Origin: Apteryx mantelli
Lineage: Eukaryota; Chordata; Aves; Apterygiformes; Apterygidae
Length of the DNA: 64,000 nucleotides
Direction of reading: 5' to 3'
Assembly: GCF_036417845.1 (NCBI RefSeq)
Contig: NC_089981.1
Location: 84,485,268 to 84,549,267, forward strand
Shown in pieces: positions 1 to 14,280 of the stretch (the first letter of the stretch is position 1; each line of letters starts with the position of its first letter). The notes under the pieces were generated by a model, which made no database searches, was not told the DNA's origin, and was given only the letters and a program-made list of their open reading frames with translations. The translations under genes were made by a program, and so were the position numbers.

Positions 1-639
1 GCTGTAAAAGCATGAGCTGCGGTTGCACACATTTAAATGAACTATTCTCAGTGCATTTCCATATTGGCAGGAGCACAGCTTCAACAGGCTGTTTGCACAA
101 GAAGGTGGTTGGAGCGCTAAAAGCAAAAAGCAGAGGTAGGCTGGGGAAGGAGCCGGCTTCACCTAGGACAGAGGCATACGGATGTCTGTAATGCCTGGCA
201 CCAAATCTTCTCCCCACCAGCACAGAGACCTTCAGCTTGGTCCTCGCCAAGGACTGTCCAGGCATCATACGTATGAAGGCATGACTGGAGGTCATGCTCC
301 AGTCTGAGGCTTTCGAAATGGGAAGAAGAGCAGTGTTCAGAAGACCAGGGCCACCAGGTCCTCACTCTCTACATAGTCACTGGCTAGAGACAGCAGGACA
401 CTTGAACTAGATATTTATGTTGGGAACACAGCTGCAGCCTCTCACCAGTGACTGTGTACTCGAGTGGTCCCAGAGAACACGTCTGGCACTCTGAACTGAT
501 GACAAATTGATTGAACCCATACGGCATGAAAAAAGGCCTTTTCCAAGTTCAATGGCACATCAACGGTCTTAGCATGCCCCCAGATCGTCTGATTTCTGTG
601 TCCCAGTCTGCTGCAATAAACTAACTGGGAGGATAACAT

Positions 640-725
640 TTTGTCTCTGCATTGTGAACTCTTTAGGGGGAAGGAGCTTTTTAATTGTGTGCACAGCCCA
701 TGACCTGATGGGCTCTAAATCTCAC
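640..725 (+). repeat. Possible L2/CR1-related SINE or LINE tail
   Basis: ATTGTGAACTCTTTAGGGGG, AAGGAGCTTTTTAATTGTGT and GCACAGCCCATGACCTGATG follow the pattern of the common TGTAAGCTCTTTGGGGCAGG...GCACAGC-type 3' tail of old amniote LINE/SINE families. Weak match. Confidence 0.3.
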
Positions 726-3700
726 TGGATGATGTGCAAAGTTGCAGTGGGACCTCAGCTGAACACCCTGAGCTCAGGTTACTGTCTGGATTAGCAAAAC
801 TTCAGACTATTAAATTGTCTGTATTCTTCAGACATTGCTGGGAGGGGTTTTTTCCCCACTGAGCTGGGATCTTTTTGTTATATTCCAAGGAAGAGAAACA
901 ATACACCCTAGGCACGCAAACGCAGAAGCAAAGGCAGGATCAAGCTGTTGTTTGGCTGAGCCAGCAAATGCATGGTGGCAATACTGGCTTTGTCAGAGAG
1001 CAGGGGTGGCCAGAACCATCCTGGCAGCTCAGGCCCCACCACTTTGCAGACCTTGTCAATATGGATATATCTACACTGGCTCCCCCTAATTATTGCACCC
1101 TGCCAGACCCAACCTTGCACTCTTCAGCCTGCACATGCGGAGCAAGACCCCAATTTGGTTGCCTTGCACTGCCAAAGGCAGATAAAAATGACCTCGAAAG
1201 CCAGGCTTGATTCATGGACTGCCGTTAGAGCATCCCTGGGAGGGTGATTGATTGATCCTGTTTACCTTCAGCACTGCAAGGCATTTAACATCGGGTTGGG
1301 AGAAGCACAGCTTTGTAGTTGTTATTCTAATGGGCTTCAAGACAGAAGTATTTGTTTAGGAGCACGATAAGCCTTTTCAGACCACGGCTCCCCAGGTGAG
1401 GCTCTGACTGTCTACCACAGCAAACGCAAAGTCACTGTGCTAAATACTCACATTCCGCAAAGCATTACCAAGAAATACTGTCCCTGACGTATTTCCCTGT
1501 CAAAATTACAAAAAGCCCAACAAATCCTACAGCCTTCAGCCCACATCTGCCCCAAAAACCCAGGGAAGAAACCTTCAGCTAAGGTAAGAGAGAGGAAGGG
1601 TTGAGAGCAGACTCTCCTGGTGACTAACGCGGCCGAGATAACCATCTTGATGCTCACTAAAACACACAGTATCACATGCAGATTAAAGGCTCTTTCCGAG
1701 GTTTTGCAAGCAGCGAGTGACTCCTACCCAGCCATCTGCCCAGAAAGGGCCTCTGACTTGTCAACCAATCCATTTCCCACCAGTGCCACAGGCTGGGCGA
1801 TACCGATCTCTACTGCGTTTTGTTATGAGAGCTTTGATGTACAAGTCTCCGCAGCAGCGGCAGCCCCCTTTGGGGAACAAAGCCGCAGTCTAGCCAGGCT
1901 CTTCGCCAGTTGTCCAGGTATTAGGTTCTTTTTCCCAGCTTCGGGGCAACCCTATCGCTAACCTTTTCTTGTGACCTTTTGCAAGGAACCTTCTGCTCAT
2001 GGCCATCTGCATCCTTCCCCACCACCCCCCTCTCTGCCCCCTTCTTTTAAAGCCTTCACCTGAGCATTTGCAGCAAGCAATTACACACGCACTGGTTTGT
2101 ATCAGTCACAAAAGCTGTAAGCCTCCAATTAACAACCACACGCCTTTTAATGATACAATGCTAAACAAGGAAGAGAATTAGAGGGAATATCCTCAGAAGT
2201 GGTTTGCAGCAGGACAGAGCAGTACTTCTTATTGTTTATATTAGGGTAACACCTAGGAAACTCAGCTAGAGGCTGTGAAAACAAATAGAGAACTTGGGGA
2301 ATTAATTTAATACAGAGAATTTATAGTCTATAGGACAAGACAGAGTAGGTGGATGAAGTATAGCATAATGAGGAGAACACAATGATTTTCTAAGGATCAG
2401 AATAATCTGCCAGCATCCCTCACTAGTCACAGCCAAGTTCCTGTATCCTCCCTCCTCAACACCACTTCAAGAGCGTGAATGCTGGCAGAGGGCTCAGCAA
2501 AGACAAGTGCTTCTTTGACTCTCAGCAGACCCATGCAGCAAAGCACAGAGGAACGCGTTGTCTCCGTTTTCAAAAGATAGCTGAAGATACTGCACCTGCT
2601 CAGAAGGGTTTCAGGCAAAACAGCATTTCAGAGGAATTCACAAATTCAGCAAAATCTCAACAAGGTGACTCAATTTTGCCCAGGTTCCCATGAAACTCGT
2701 GTGGGGCTCCCAACATCAGAAACCTGCTGAGCTTCCTGCCCGGTCACCCATCTGGTTCCTCCACCACTCCGGTTTCCCGGGCCCTGGGGCAGCCGGCTGC
2801 CAAACAGGCTGCTTCACACAAGGGGATTTTGGTGCTCCCACACTTCAATTTGGGGCATCCGAGATGTTAAACTGTCTCAGGGAGGAAACACCGGAGCAGA
2901 GGGAGAGCCCATGACACAGAGCAGAGAGGCTCGGAGCTCCAGAGATCAACTCCTTCAAGGCAGCCAGCAGTGCAAGCTGGTACACTATTCCCTTTTGCAG
3001 AATTTCCACCTGCTTGTGTTTTGCTCCGATTCCAAGTGAATTCAACCTAATTTCATCAAAGCCAAACTTTTCCCAAAACACAGTTGTCTTTCAAAGCCCA
3101 TTTCTAACGGACACCCTCACAGGGGCAATTCCCTCTCAGCAACAGCCTCTGCAGCTGAATCCTGGTTTGGCTGCTCTCCAGGAAGGTGTTGGAGGCGGAG
3201 AGCTGTATTTCCTCAATAGCCCACCCAACACAGGGGACTGCCCCAATCAAGAAACACTGCAGGGATATACACATCAGTTAAGTCTAAATTGCTGATCTGG
3301 AAGTCAGATGATACAAACTATCTTGCAGTCCCAGAAACTCCCCAAGGGAGCAGAACAAGGTAAAACCTCTGCAATTTATCCATCAACTTCTAATGGAAAT
3401 ATTTGTTCTGCCTGAAGACTACACATCCAATACTGAGATGGGCTACAAGGTCGTGGGCCCGACCCCAGGGCTAAGTCCAATTCAACAGGCTCACAGCCAA
3501 AGGGAATGGGGGAAAAGGAAGAGATTTGCTGGGAAAAAATCACTGTCTAAATGATTTTTTTTCTAGGATTGGCTAGAGAACATAGGGAGAAGAGGACAGA
3601 TTTTGGAAAGACTGAGACAATACCAAAACAAAAGGGGCTGAAGGATACTTAAAAGTATATGAAAGGTTTCTTAATCTGCTTCATGTAACACTGGACATTT

Positions 3701-6700
3701 CTCGCTGTTCATGGACCAAGTGGTAGGGACAACAGTCGCTGTGCCCAGACACCTTTGCTTACCCTGCTCAGCATCACCAATAGACTCCACCAGGTCATTT
3801 TTATCAACGCTGTGAGAATTGCCTTTCCAGAGGTCTCTGTTGTACCAAAAGCCATACGAGCAATGTGTCAAGCAGGCACCGAGGCTTCTGCTTTGATTGC
3901 AGCTGGGAGTGCTGTGAAAGTGGAGAGCTTTGGAGCATGCTGAGGGGAAGTTCTCCAGGGAAACATCTGTTGGAGACACCAACAGCAGCTGTAAGGTTAT
4001 GCGGGGCTTCAGCAACAAACCATCTGTCAAGACCTGCTTATTAGGATGTTTACTCACAAAGCTGGCCTTTTCATCAGCACACCATAAGTGGTTTCTGAAA
4101 GCAGCCGTGACCACCAGGAAAACGGTCTCACAGAATCAATCAACAGGAACAAGAAGGATCTGGCAGCCAAAGCGAGCAGCTTCTCCTGAAAGGACCTGTT
4201 ACATTTTGCCCAGCTTCACAGCTTTCTACTTCCCCTCATCTGTACTGTTACCACCATTAATTGTAGATCAGTGAGTTATTTAGGTTTTTAGATTAATATC
4301 ATTGAGGGTCCTTCAGTAGGATGAACGGCCTTTTATTTTCTCCCCCATGTGAAAGCATTGACTCTACACTATATATTAGAAATGGTGATTTATTATTTTC
4401 ACTTCTTTTGCTGTCTTTCCTGTTCATATCATGACATTTGTGTTGAGAAGTTAATAAGGTGAGGGGGAAGAAACACATCAAAAAGAAAGCTCAGCTCCCT
4501 GCTCACCTTTCTCCAGATATGAAATCCATTTTTGAGTTCGTGCTTGTATAAGGGACTTAGCCCAGAGACTAAATGCTGTGCCCTGAAGTCATGAGGATCA
4601 CCCCCACAGCTGAGTGACCTGCGATCAGAATCAGCAAGACAGAGAATGAACGTTAAACACTCCCTGCTTTACTGGTGAAGAGTAGCAAAGGGAGCAAGGT
4701 TCAGAGCGTCCACATTACTGATTTAGTCCCAGTCAGGGAGGTGCTTTTGAGGTGAATCTCTCAGCCACGTCCACTTTCCACACTCTGTTTCATGCTGTAC
4801 AGCAGTCTCATAGTGTGAAAACTGGATCCCTTTCACATGATGCCAAATCAGGAGATGTAATCCAGAAGCCCACGTAATGTGCTCTAGCGGGCATTCAGTC
4901 CATGGGACCAGAGCAGGCCTCTCTAAAATTAACCCCTGCCCCCGTGCAAAGTACCCACTGTGGACATCTGGTCTGAGCACTGACTGCTGAACCCTGCACA
5001 TCCGCTTCTTTTGCACCAAACCCACATATGCACGTACCCACAGATCACCAAAGGAAGATTCCCCCATGTACCTCCTTGAGAAAGCAGACACCTGAACAGC
5101 AGCTTGGTCTCCAAAACCCCGTATGCACCTGAGCCTGGGCGACCTACCCGGGGTGATGGCGGGAGTCTGCAGCAGCACCTGGAGGAAGACACATACTCTG
5201 AATCGCAAGTCAGTGGCTCAGCAACAAAAACCTTCTGGGCTAACCCTGTCCTTCAAGGGCAGCAAGTCTTGTCAGAGATCAAAACAGGAAAAAGAAAGCA
5301 GGGGAGACCACAGCAGAGGCCACTATCCCCATGGCAGAACTGAAGGCAAAGGGGGGGGGGGGAAAGAAGCTTATTATTTAACAGTAAAAATAAACATTTC
5401 TGAGGGTGCTTCCTTCCAGCGCTTGGTCCCAGAGACACTACCGCACTCCAGAGAGGTGGTACCTGGTGCGCTGCTCGGGCACCGAGTGGGAGAAGGGAAG
5501 GGCTGAGCTGATGAAACTCCTCTAAAAGCAAACTCTGGGTTTTCCTCAGATACAAAATGCAAAACTGAAGCCCTCTGTCTATCCCATTAACCATGGCAAA
5601 TCAGGAAAAGGCAGGACAGGGAGAGGCAGGGAGGGGAAGAGACAGGGTCCAGCAGCTCTGCATCCACCCCAGCTCCAGCTTTGCTCCCAGGCATCGGTCC
5701 AAGGCTCTCAGATTTGCCCAAGGCAGCAGGAATCGGAGCCTGCAGCAAAGCCTCATCATCTCTAACTGGAGCAGGCTGCCGGGGCAAAAACAGAGCCTCA
5801 GCAGGGCAGCAAGGCTGGGCAGCCACAAATCAGCCCCTCCTCGTACACATATAACCAGTACTTAGCCCCCAAATCCCATGGGTGAGGAAATGAAATTTGA
5901 GGGGAAGAGAGGGAGAACAAATTGGCTCTGCTCTCCCCGGCAGAGTGCCCTGCTGCTCCTCTCACCCCAGGCTCGACCTGCCACCAGCCTCCTCCCCGGC
6001 CGCCTGCTGCGGAGCAGCTTCATCCTAAGCATCGAAGGCCTCCGGTGGCAGACTCCGATCAGCCCCCTGGTCTGGCACTGATTTGGATATCCCTGCTGGA
6101 AAAATATCTTGGGGTAGCTGTGGACTGTGCAGATACGGGGTTGCTTCGGGGGGGCATTCCAGCACGGTGGTGTGTTATTTGATGCATTGTTCCATACATG
6201 CCTGCCGGGGGATTCCTGTAAAACATGGACATGTTGCAGATGAGAAGGGGATAGTTTCCCTCTTTTCTAAGCAACTGAACATCAAGGAAAACACTATCAT
6301 GAGGTGTTTGACAGGAGAAACAAGCCAGGACTTCAGTTTCATCAAGCACCTGTGTGTTAATGCCAAGCCACAATTTATTTCATTAAGAAGGGGAAAAAAA
6401 AATGAAAGAAATACTTACCAGGATGAATATGGTGTCTGCAATGGCCTGGAGGCATGAAGGTTGCTTAAGCAATAGCACTGATTTGGATATCCAGGTCACT
6501 AGCCGACACTGCCCTTGACCTCATTGGCCATGAGGCAAGACGACTGCTCGCGCGACGTGGTCAGGCACTCCTCCTGTGTCCTGCCATGGACCTTGCAAGC
6601 TGCTCCAACAGGATTTACAGACTAGTCTCTTATCAAACCTGATGGATTTCCTCTCCCACTCCTTTCCCAGCCTTACCCTGCACCAGGAGACACGGATCAT

Positions 6701-7716
6701 GACACAGCATTAAGGACTGGCCTTCTGTCTAGAAAGAAAAGGGCATCGCTGTGCTTTTGCCTTCCAAGGCTCTGGATTTTCAGTGACCTCCTACTCTTTC
6801 CTGAGTTCTCCTTCCCGAGAGAAGAGCAACCTCAGGAAATGGTGTCAGCCGAGAGTCCAGGAATGAACACTGTAATGTGATATAGGTCTAGCCCGCAGAA
6901 ATGCTGGAAACGTCTCCTTTTACAGTGGGCCCTTCCAAAAGGAAACCAACCCACTGTAAATAATGTGTCTGGGAAGAGAAGACAAACCTTTAACCCTTCC
7001 CCTGCCTTCTATTGTTTCCTTGGTTGAGGAAGTTTACCCTGAAAGGAAGCAGCTTTCCTTGAAACCAGGCAAAGCCACCCTCTCTACCTTTCTGAGCTCT
7101 GTTAGACCCGGAGGTCTGGGCCACCCAGAAACCCCACTGTTTTGGTGCTAATCCCACTCCCAAAACTGGGACTTGACAAGATTGCCCAGGCAAATGAATG
7201 GTGGTGTGCCCTGGAGCTCACCAGGGGGGTCAGAGCAACCACCACCCATCACCAGCCAGGCACTACTGGTTTGGTGCCTACCTGGATCAATCTATCTCCC
7301 AGCTCTACCTGGACGTCCAAGGGAAGGAAGTGATGAAGAAAGGGTTATTCTGCCTCTTCCTCAGGTGCTGTTCCTGGGGCTCACATGAACATCTGCTATC
7401 GATGCAGAGCATGAGCACTTTCACTCTTACTTACCTCTAAGCATTTTAGCTTGGTCACCTCAAACACACAAAAAAAAACAAATGCATCTCTTACTATTTC
7501 TTTCTATTATTGCTTAAGGCACAGACTTAAAGTATTATTTCTCCCAAGTTCAGATGATCAGTTTGCAACAAGTTTCTCCATACAGGATCTGACTCTGAAG
7601 CCCGATGCCAGCAGGGAGTCCTTCCAGCATTAGCCAAGAGAAGTCACTGGGACAGCTTGCACAAACAGACATTTCATCAGGATGCTTGCAAAGACAGGCT
7701 TAGAGATCTTGATCCA

Positions 7717-7850
7717 CCAGCACTCCTGAGCATGTGCTTAATTCACCCCTAACCACGAAGTATCCGAAGCATGCGCTGAAATGCTTCGCTGAGTCAGAAT
7801 GGGCTTTATCACATGCTTTAAGCACTTCCTGCATGAGTACTTCAGAGATT
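7717..7850. repeat. Old amniote palindromic MITE-like repeat, reverse copy
   Basis: GAAGCATGCGCTGAAATGCT and TCGCTGAGTCAGAATGGGC read as the reverse complement of the GGGCCCTGATTCAGCAAAGC motif family. A second arm (TCACATGCTTTAAGCACTTC) lies just after. The copy is decayed. Confidence 0.42.
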
Positions 7851-8989
7851 AAGATTGATTAGGTCTTTCTCCTCTCCGTACCTCATGCTTCCCCTCCTAC
7901 CTTATCCAGAAAATCCCATTTCTGAAGACACAACACTTACAGTGCATGGTGATGCAGGGAGCATATCTGTCACAAGGTAGCGAGTATAGATCATTCCTAA
8001 TTTCCAGTCTCCTGTCCTAGACCACAGAAGATTTGAACATTTTGGGAGGGAAAAACACTTATTTGTTTGCAAAACTATTGCATCATGAGATCTGACCCCA
8101 AATTATACAGATTTTCCTTCAGTATTGTCATGAACATCTTCATTCCAGAGACTTTCAATTCCAACTCCTTTAAAAAAAACAAAGCCAGATTTTCAGGTCT
8201 TGGCTCAGTGAAACCAAGTTATTAATGTTAATATATTTTATTAATCTTAAAGAAATACAGCATGGAAAGAAAAGCCATTAATTTAGAGGCTCTGTTTACA
8301 TTAACAAGTTATTTGGGACGACAGGAGCAGATCCAAACTGAGGTCCCCACAAGTACAATATACTGAGTTCAGGTGTTTACTTCAGCCTAGATAGAGTCTG
8401 GTCCCCAACATCATTTGGATCAAGTGTCTCCACCGCATTTGCGCTGGAAGCTGTTCTAGGGATCTGTCACTGGTTCAGGCTCTCACCTCCCCAACCCAGG
8501 TAGGAGCACATGTGCTGTGGCGCTGGAATGGCGCATCTGCATTAGTGTCCCAAAAGATGTCTAGTTCGCATGCACCAAAATGGCTCTGCTGTCCAAACCA
8601 GTGTGCGGTAAGTGGGGACTATGAAGGGATTCACTTCCAAACTGCACTGTTGTTCCAAAGGATAGCACTAATTTAGACACAGTCAGAGGGAGAGAAAAAT
8701 TCCTAAAGTCCCAACACAGAGTGCACTAGATGCCCACTGCTCTGTCATTCTAACTGTTTCTTTGGGCTGGAGGTCATCAAGTCTTCGCTTGAAGCTACAC
8801 TTAAAATGTGTAGCTTCACATTAGCTACACCAAGATCACAGGAATGTATGAAAAGGTCTCCAGGGTCAGTGCAATGGTGCATCTCCTCCAGCTAACGGTG
8901 CCTCAGCAGCGTCAGGAAAGATCATCTTTTGGGTGAGCACACAAGCCTGGCCATTATCTGCAGTCCATTCACCCTGCACTCCTCCCAGC

Positions 8990-9240
8990 ATCCGCAGTCA
9001 TTGGACTGGGGATAGTAGAGCACATATCATCCCTCCCTATTCACTATACTACCTGTTATCTATGAATTTGTCTAACCTCTTTGAACCTGCTGATATGATA
9101 TCTGCCCCACCACTTCCTGTGGCAACAAATTCCAAAAGTTCACCACTTGTGTAAAAGAAGTACTTTCTATTATTCCTTTTAAACTGATCTACTTGTTTCC
9201 ATATGTTTCCCCTCGTTCTAGCATTTAGGGATTGTTAAAC
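8990..9240 (-). mobile_element. Ancient CR1-type LINE ORF2 C-terminal remnant
   Basis: The minus strand translates as a short stretch resembling the C-terminal tail of CR1/L3 ORF2 (KRNNRKYFFYTSGELLEFVA then TGSGGADIISAGSKRLDKFI). The plus strand shows the familiar TCCTGTGGCAACAAATTCCA and TTTCCCCTCGTTCTAGCATT stretches of this old repeat family. It is decayed and truncated at both ends. Confidence 0.6.
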
Positions 9241-12200
9241 CCCAGAGCAACTGCTTTTCACTGCAGTGCTCAATCTATAATGTTTCGTCTTAAAAAAAGA
9301 TCATGCTACACAAGGGAAAAAACAGGTTTGAAGGACAGACCTGGGCTTTGCAAATTGTTTCCACTGATTTGCAATCTTGGTGTCCACTCTGCATGGTGCA
9401 CAGGAACTGGAAAAGTGCATTTTGCTTTACGTTGCAAAGAGTTGAGAATGGTTCATTTTTTTGTACTAGCAGCTCGGTTGTGTGTATTATGGTTAGTTGC
9501 TCCAAAGGTATTTACTAGATGTCAAAGTCAGCTATTTAAAATGTCCTTACCTGTTTCTGTTTCTTCAAAATTTTAGTGTCCTTGTTCCCTCCTGTGTAAA
9601 AAATCACATGCTGGAGGCAAGCCATGCCTGGTATGATGAGTCGTCTGCTGGGTGGAAGATCACAGCTAATAAAAACCTTCACTGTCCTTCCTAGCAAAAA
9701 GGGATGCAGGTCCCCCAGAGACTGCTTTGCAGCCTGCCGCCTGAGGAGCTCCTGAACTTTCTCAGAGCCAGCAAACAAATAGATTTTGGGGTGTGCAAAG
9801 GCATAGGACTCTGTTGTGGAGAATCTGTCGCGAGTCCTTGTCCAGGATGAACCCCAGGCCAAAAGAAAAGCTAGAAAGATGGACAGATTCCCTCCGAAGC
9901 CCCAGGATGGGGAAAGCTGCAGAGGACTGGGACATGAAAGCTCTCTACAAGGAGAGTTTGCACTGTGGAAGGGAAAAATCAGACCCGGGGGACTGGAGCT
10001 TATCACTCATCCCAATAAGGCTCTTGCAGGACCTGACCAGATGGTTAAAGCACTTCAGCAACTGGAGATGCTGAAAAAGCAGCCTTGGCCATTTAAATAG
10101 TGCTGGAAAAAATGAGGCTGAATCCCTCAGAGGACTCTGTTTAGCCAAGTCCCTCTTACCATGCTAGGCACTAAACACCTCCTCCTTTCCACCTCTCCTG
10201 GAGATACAGATGAATCAGGATCAGACCACTCCATTTCTGGGGCTCTCTGTTGCCATCTTCCTTCAGCCCCAGCTGTCCCAAATCCTTGTGCCACAGACAC
10301 GTCGCGTTTCTCACGACAAGTGTGAGGTCCGCAAAAGGGGCCCCGTGCAGTTGGGATGTCTCGGCGCAACGCCAGGACCTCCGTCTGACCCCCCACGCAC
10401 GCCAGACACAGCTCGCTTTGCGATCCGCTGACCTGCAGCTGGTGACTGGGGTCACAGAGAGGGAGACAGTCCCAAAAAGCCTGCTGGAAAGCAGACAGCC
10501 CAGTTACCGCTCTCCCCGCTTCGAATGACAGCGCCCCGGAGTGTACGTGATGCTGATTCCCGCGCTGGGGGAGAAGGTACCTCAGAGATGGACATCTGCA
10601 CTATATAACCTGAATCGCAAGGAATCCAGCTGGAGGGGACTGCTCTTGTTCTTCAAGTTATGCATGTCCTTCAGTACTTTGCTGAGCTCGGTTATATATG
10701 GAGCACAGGGGAAAATAATCCCAAACCTCCCGCCAGCACCTGCCTCCACCTTGAAATAGGCCCCCGTGCACCAAAGACAAATATTTCAGCTCCAAACTTC
10801 CAAAGACTACCATAAACACTGGGGATAATTAAAACGTGAACATTATGAAAAATATATTGGCAAGAACTCAGACTGTGGAGGTGGAAAGCCAGGTATCTTA
10901 AAGAAGTGCCAAATATTTAACTGGTCTCCAAGATTAGCAGATGTTTTTTGACCTAACATCGCAAAACATTACTAACATAGCTGTGTTTCCTAAATCAGAG
11001 CCAGAGAAGAGAATATAGGCTGTGCACTGGGATCATACCAAGTGCTTTTCCAGCACTGTAAGATCTTTTATTTTATAAAAAAAAGGCGGGGGGGAGGCCA
11101 AAAGGGAAAAACCTAGGCCTAGCTAAAGGATTCTGGATGCTTACCTAAATCCCATAAGAAAAGGAAAATTCCTTCCCCAAACTGAAATGACTCAGATGCA
11201 ATTAAGACGGAGATAACATCAGCGCCTTTCCCCATCTGGTATTAAGCTATTCCATAAGAGCACTGCAGAACGTGGTGGTTGCAGCTGATACAGTCTCAGC
11301 GATATTTGGGTGGTTATTTTCTTCTTCTTTTCTCTTTTATTTAGTTATCTAAAAAGTAACTATTCAGCAGCTCACTTCTGGAAACCGGCCTCCTTCAGCT
11401 GGTAAGAGACAATATGCTACAGCGCTGCAATAAAAACTCATCATTCCAAAGCCCCCAGACAGTTTGTCTTCCCAGTAGCAATTCCTTCACGGCCACAGAG
11501 ACTGAGTGCACTTCTGTAGACCCTCTCTATTATTCTGCTACACCTCTGAGGGAGATTTACAGGGATTTGCACGTGTTTGTCTCGCTCAAAGAGAGATCAT
11601 GTGGCATGATTAAGAGACATTCTTGGAAAGAAGCTACTAGCTTTGACAAGCTTCTTGACATTCCCTTTGTTTGATATAACACCCATCAGTTATTAATGGG
11701 AAAGTATTAAGCTACCAAACAGCCTCAGTAATGCCCTATTTAACAATACACATTTCTGCTCTCCCCTCTCCGTAGTGGCAGCTAATGCCCAGCAATTCTT
11801 GGAGGAATTATTCTATATTTTTAAATATATATATATATGTATATATGTGTGTGTGTGTGTGTGTGTAGATATAGACAGATAAGCATTAGTGAAACATGCC
11901 CTTCCATAAGTAAAGCAATGGGAGAGTTAAGAACAGCTAGGGTGAGCTACAGCTTTTGCTATATCATGGGTAATGGGATTGTAAGGACTTTCTGGGTCAC
12001 TGGATCCAGAATCTTCTGATCATATCACATGACCCCTTACAGAAACTGATGTTCCTCCATTAAAAAGGAGGAAAAATATAGGAGAGAAATTTTATAGGAA
12101 GGGATTCACTGCAATGTGAAGATTAAAAGATAAAACCCACCACTAACAAGTGTTACCACAATCTCAGAAGCTACATGCAGGGATATTTAATTCTAGGTGG

Positions 12201-13487
12201 ATTCTCTTCTTCCCACATTTGCAATGCAAGGAAGCCTGAGAAAGAACTGTTCCACCTCCCAGGTGGGTAACAACAGGAAGGACACTGAGCAACCCACAAA
12301 GGAAGGAGTCTACTAAGTAGACCTTGCTAGGAAATAGATGGGCTGCTGACCTGCTTTTCCACATACAACCCTGAAATTCCTACTGATCACAGCACCCATC
12401 TCAGCTGTACATGTTGCATATATCTAATACTGGAGGGAAGAGGAGAAATGTAGGTTTTCATATCAGGAATGAGCTCCACCCAGTGCTGTGCAAGAGTTAA
12501 ACTTCAGCCATCACCATGATGACACAGTGAAAGCGAGGAAAGCAATCTGCAGAAGAACAGCAGCCAACTAGCTACAGGACTGGATGAACCAAGCACCCTT
12601 TCTTCTCCTCCTCCACTACATTGACAAATACTGGACAGGATCAAGGAGCATCCAGAGACCCGCAAGACTGAGGTGAGCAGAAGAGCAACACCTCCTCATG
12701 GATGCCAGAGCAGAAGGTGAACCTGCAGAGACCAGCCCATCCTCTGGGCCTGCTCCATCAGACATGCCTGCCATAAACCTCCAGCCTTCCCACCGGGATA
12801 ACCTTCCAAGCTGCTGCTGCAAAGGGAAGCAGTGCTGTCTCTGGCTAACTTCTTTCTCCTTTGCTGGTAGAGACTCACCTCCAGTCCTAGGGAGAGAGAG
12901 AAACTGAGATAGAGACCAGGGGGTGACACAATTGCCACTTCTTTCCCATAACCTTGTCGGGGTTGTGATTCAGCCAGCTACCATGCCTGCAGTGGGCATG
13001 AAGGAGAGCAAGTCTACACTCTGCTCTACCCAGCCCAGCTCCCAGAGCATACGGCTTTGAGGGATTCATTTACTGGTTGTTTCAGGAGGCACCTGCTGCA
13101 TTGCACAGATCTGTTTGGTTATAGAAACCTACCATCTGCCCCTCAGTTGTCCCAACCAAAGTCTGCAAGCACCCTGCTTGCAAGGAGGATTAATATTACG
13201 TTTCCATCTGCTCCGAAACATGAGCTGCCTATAAGCAACAACCTGAAGATATCTCTCAGCTCCTAAATCCCATCTCGCCGTTAAAAAATGTTACTAGAAA
13301 AACAAGAGGAGCCATGACTATCTAGTTCCCTCAAGCACAAGCCACAGCAACATTTTAAACTTGCTCCATTTCCTGCATGACTAAATTCCAGGGAATGTTA
13401 ACAGGCCACATTAAAGAGACACCTAAGTGGTGACAACATTGATATAAAACCATTGACTGGGTCTGCACCAATGTAACAAACTTTTAA
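9241..13487. other. Intergenic region immediately downstream of the DACT1 3' UTR
   Basis: No gene recognised. It includes a (AT)n(GT)n microsatellite and ordinary AT-rich sequence. The overlapping plus and minus open frames at about 9.5-10.5 kb show no family resemblance. Confidence 0.65.
11823..11867. repeat. (AT)n(GT)n compound microsatellite
   Basis: About 15 bases of alternating AT, then TGTATATATG, then about 11 GT units. Intergenic, downstream of DACT1. Likely length-polymorphic. Confidence 0.95.
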
Positions 13488-13506
13488 AAACTATTAAAAC
13501 AGACTG

Positions 13507-13512
13507 TTTATT
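13507..13512 (-). promoter_or_regulatory. Distal poly(A) signal AATAAA of DACT1
   Basis: On the minus strand the sequence reads GCTGTAATAAACAGTCTG, a canonical hexamer. A TTTTAATAGTTTTTAAAAGT stretch follows downstream and then a TTTGTTACATTGG region. It is the most likely main polyadenylation signal. Confidence 0.55.
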
Positions 13513-14174
13513 ACAGCATATGATGTATTATATTAATTTACACAATGATATATATAAAAACAGCCATTGGTGATGTACAGTAAATTGGACATCAACAGGA
13601 ATATTAAAACTACTGATACTCATGCACGTGACATGCATATGTGGTTTTTTTTTTAAAAAAAAAGCAGTTTTACACAATATACTGAAGTTACTAAGCCTTG
13701 GTCAGCTGCTCCAACAGTTTATTCTGAACAACACCACAGTCCGCACTGGGACTCCCAGGAAACAGGAGTGGAGCGCACTCCAGAGAAGGCAATTTAACCT
13801 TAGAGACAGACTGAACAGGAGCCCTTTCCTTGCGGGAGAAGGTTGAGGGAGGACAGGGGCAAGTTTCAAGAAGAGAATCAGCAAGAGGAAAACAGGCCAG
13901 ACTGTCAGGAGGAACAAGTTCAAGATGTGGCAACAGGAGCAGCAGAAAGGGACAAGCAAAAACATTAAGACCACCCACACTCCCTCCCTCTGTTCCCCTA
14001 AAAACTTATGACCTTATGCTGTTGATATCCTGTAAAAGACCCAGAACTGAAAAACTAGGAATATTCATTCTCGGGAACATTAGCTTTTTCTTCAAAGCCC
14101 TCTGATACTATGCACTGGAGGCTGTTCACCACTGAAATGGCAGTGTTATTTTTTTAAAACGAGTATAATTGTCT

Positions 14175-14180
14175 TTTATT
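14175..14180 (-). promoter_or_regulatory. Proximal poly(A) signal AATAAA of DACT1
   Basis: Minus-strand GTGGAAATAAAAGACAAT lies about 165 bases after the stop codon. It could produce a short 3' UTR isoform. Use of this site is inferred only from the hexamer. Confidence 0.4.
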
Positions 14181-14280
14181 TCCACTTAAAAGGCACTAGT
14201 ATCCACCCAAGTTCTGAAGACAAGTGACATAATTTACCTTAAGTTTTAAATATTTGTATAAAAAAAAAAATCTGTGAAAA

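Larger units (their letters stand above)
1..8989. other. Intergenic region downstream of DACT1, distal part
   Basis: No exon, RNA gene or intact mobile element was recognised. Open frames are all under 165 codons, overlap on both strands and look random. Contents noted separately are a weak LINE/SINE tail near 0.65 kb, a MITE-like remnant near 7.72 kb and a perfect hairpin at 8791-8817. A 12-base G run lies at 5351-5362. Confidence 0.7.

Noticed and set aside
1-13487. Exons of DAAM1 or another gene downstream of DACT1
   Set aside because: No FH2/GBD-like or other recognisable coding sequence is present. Open frames are short and random in composition.
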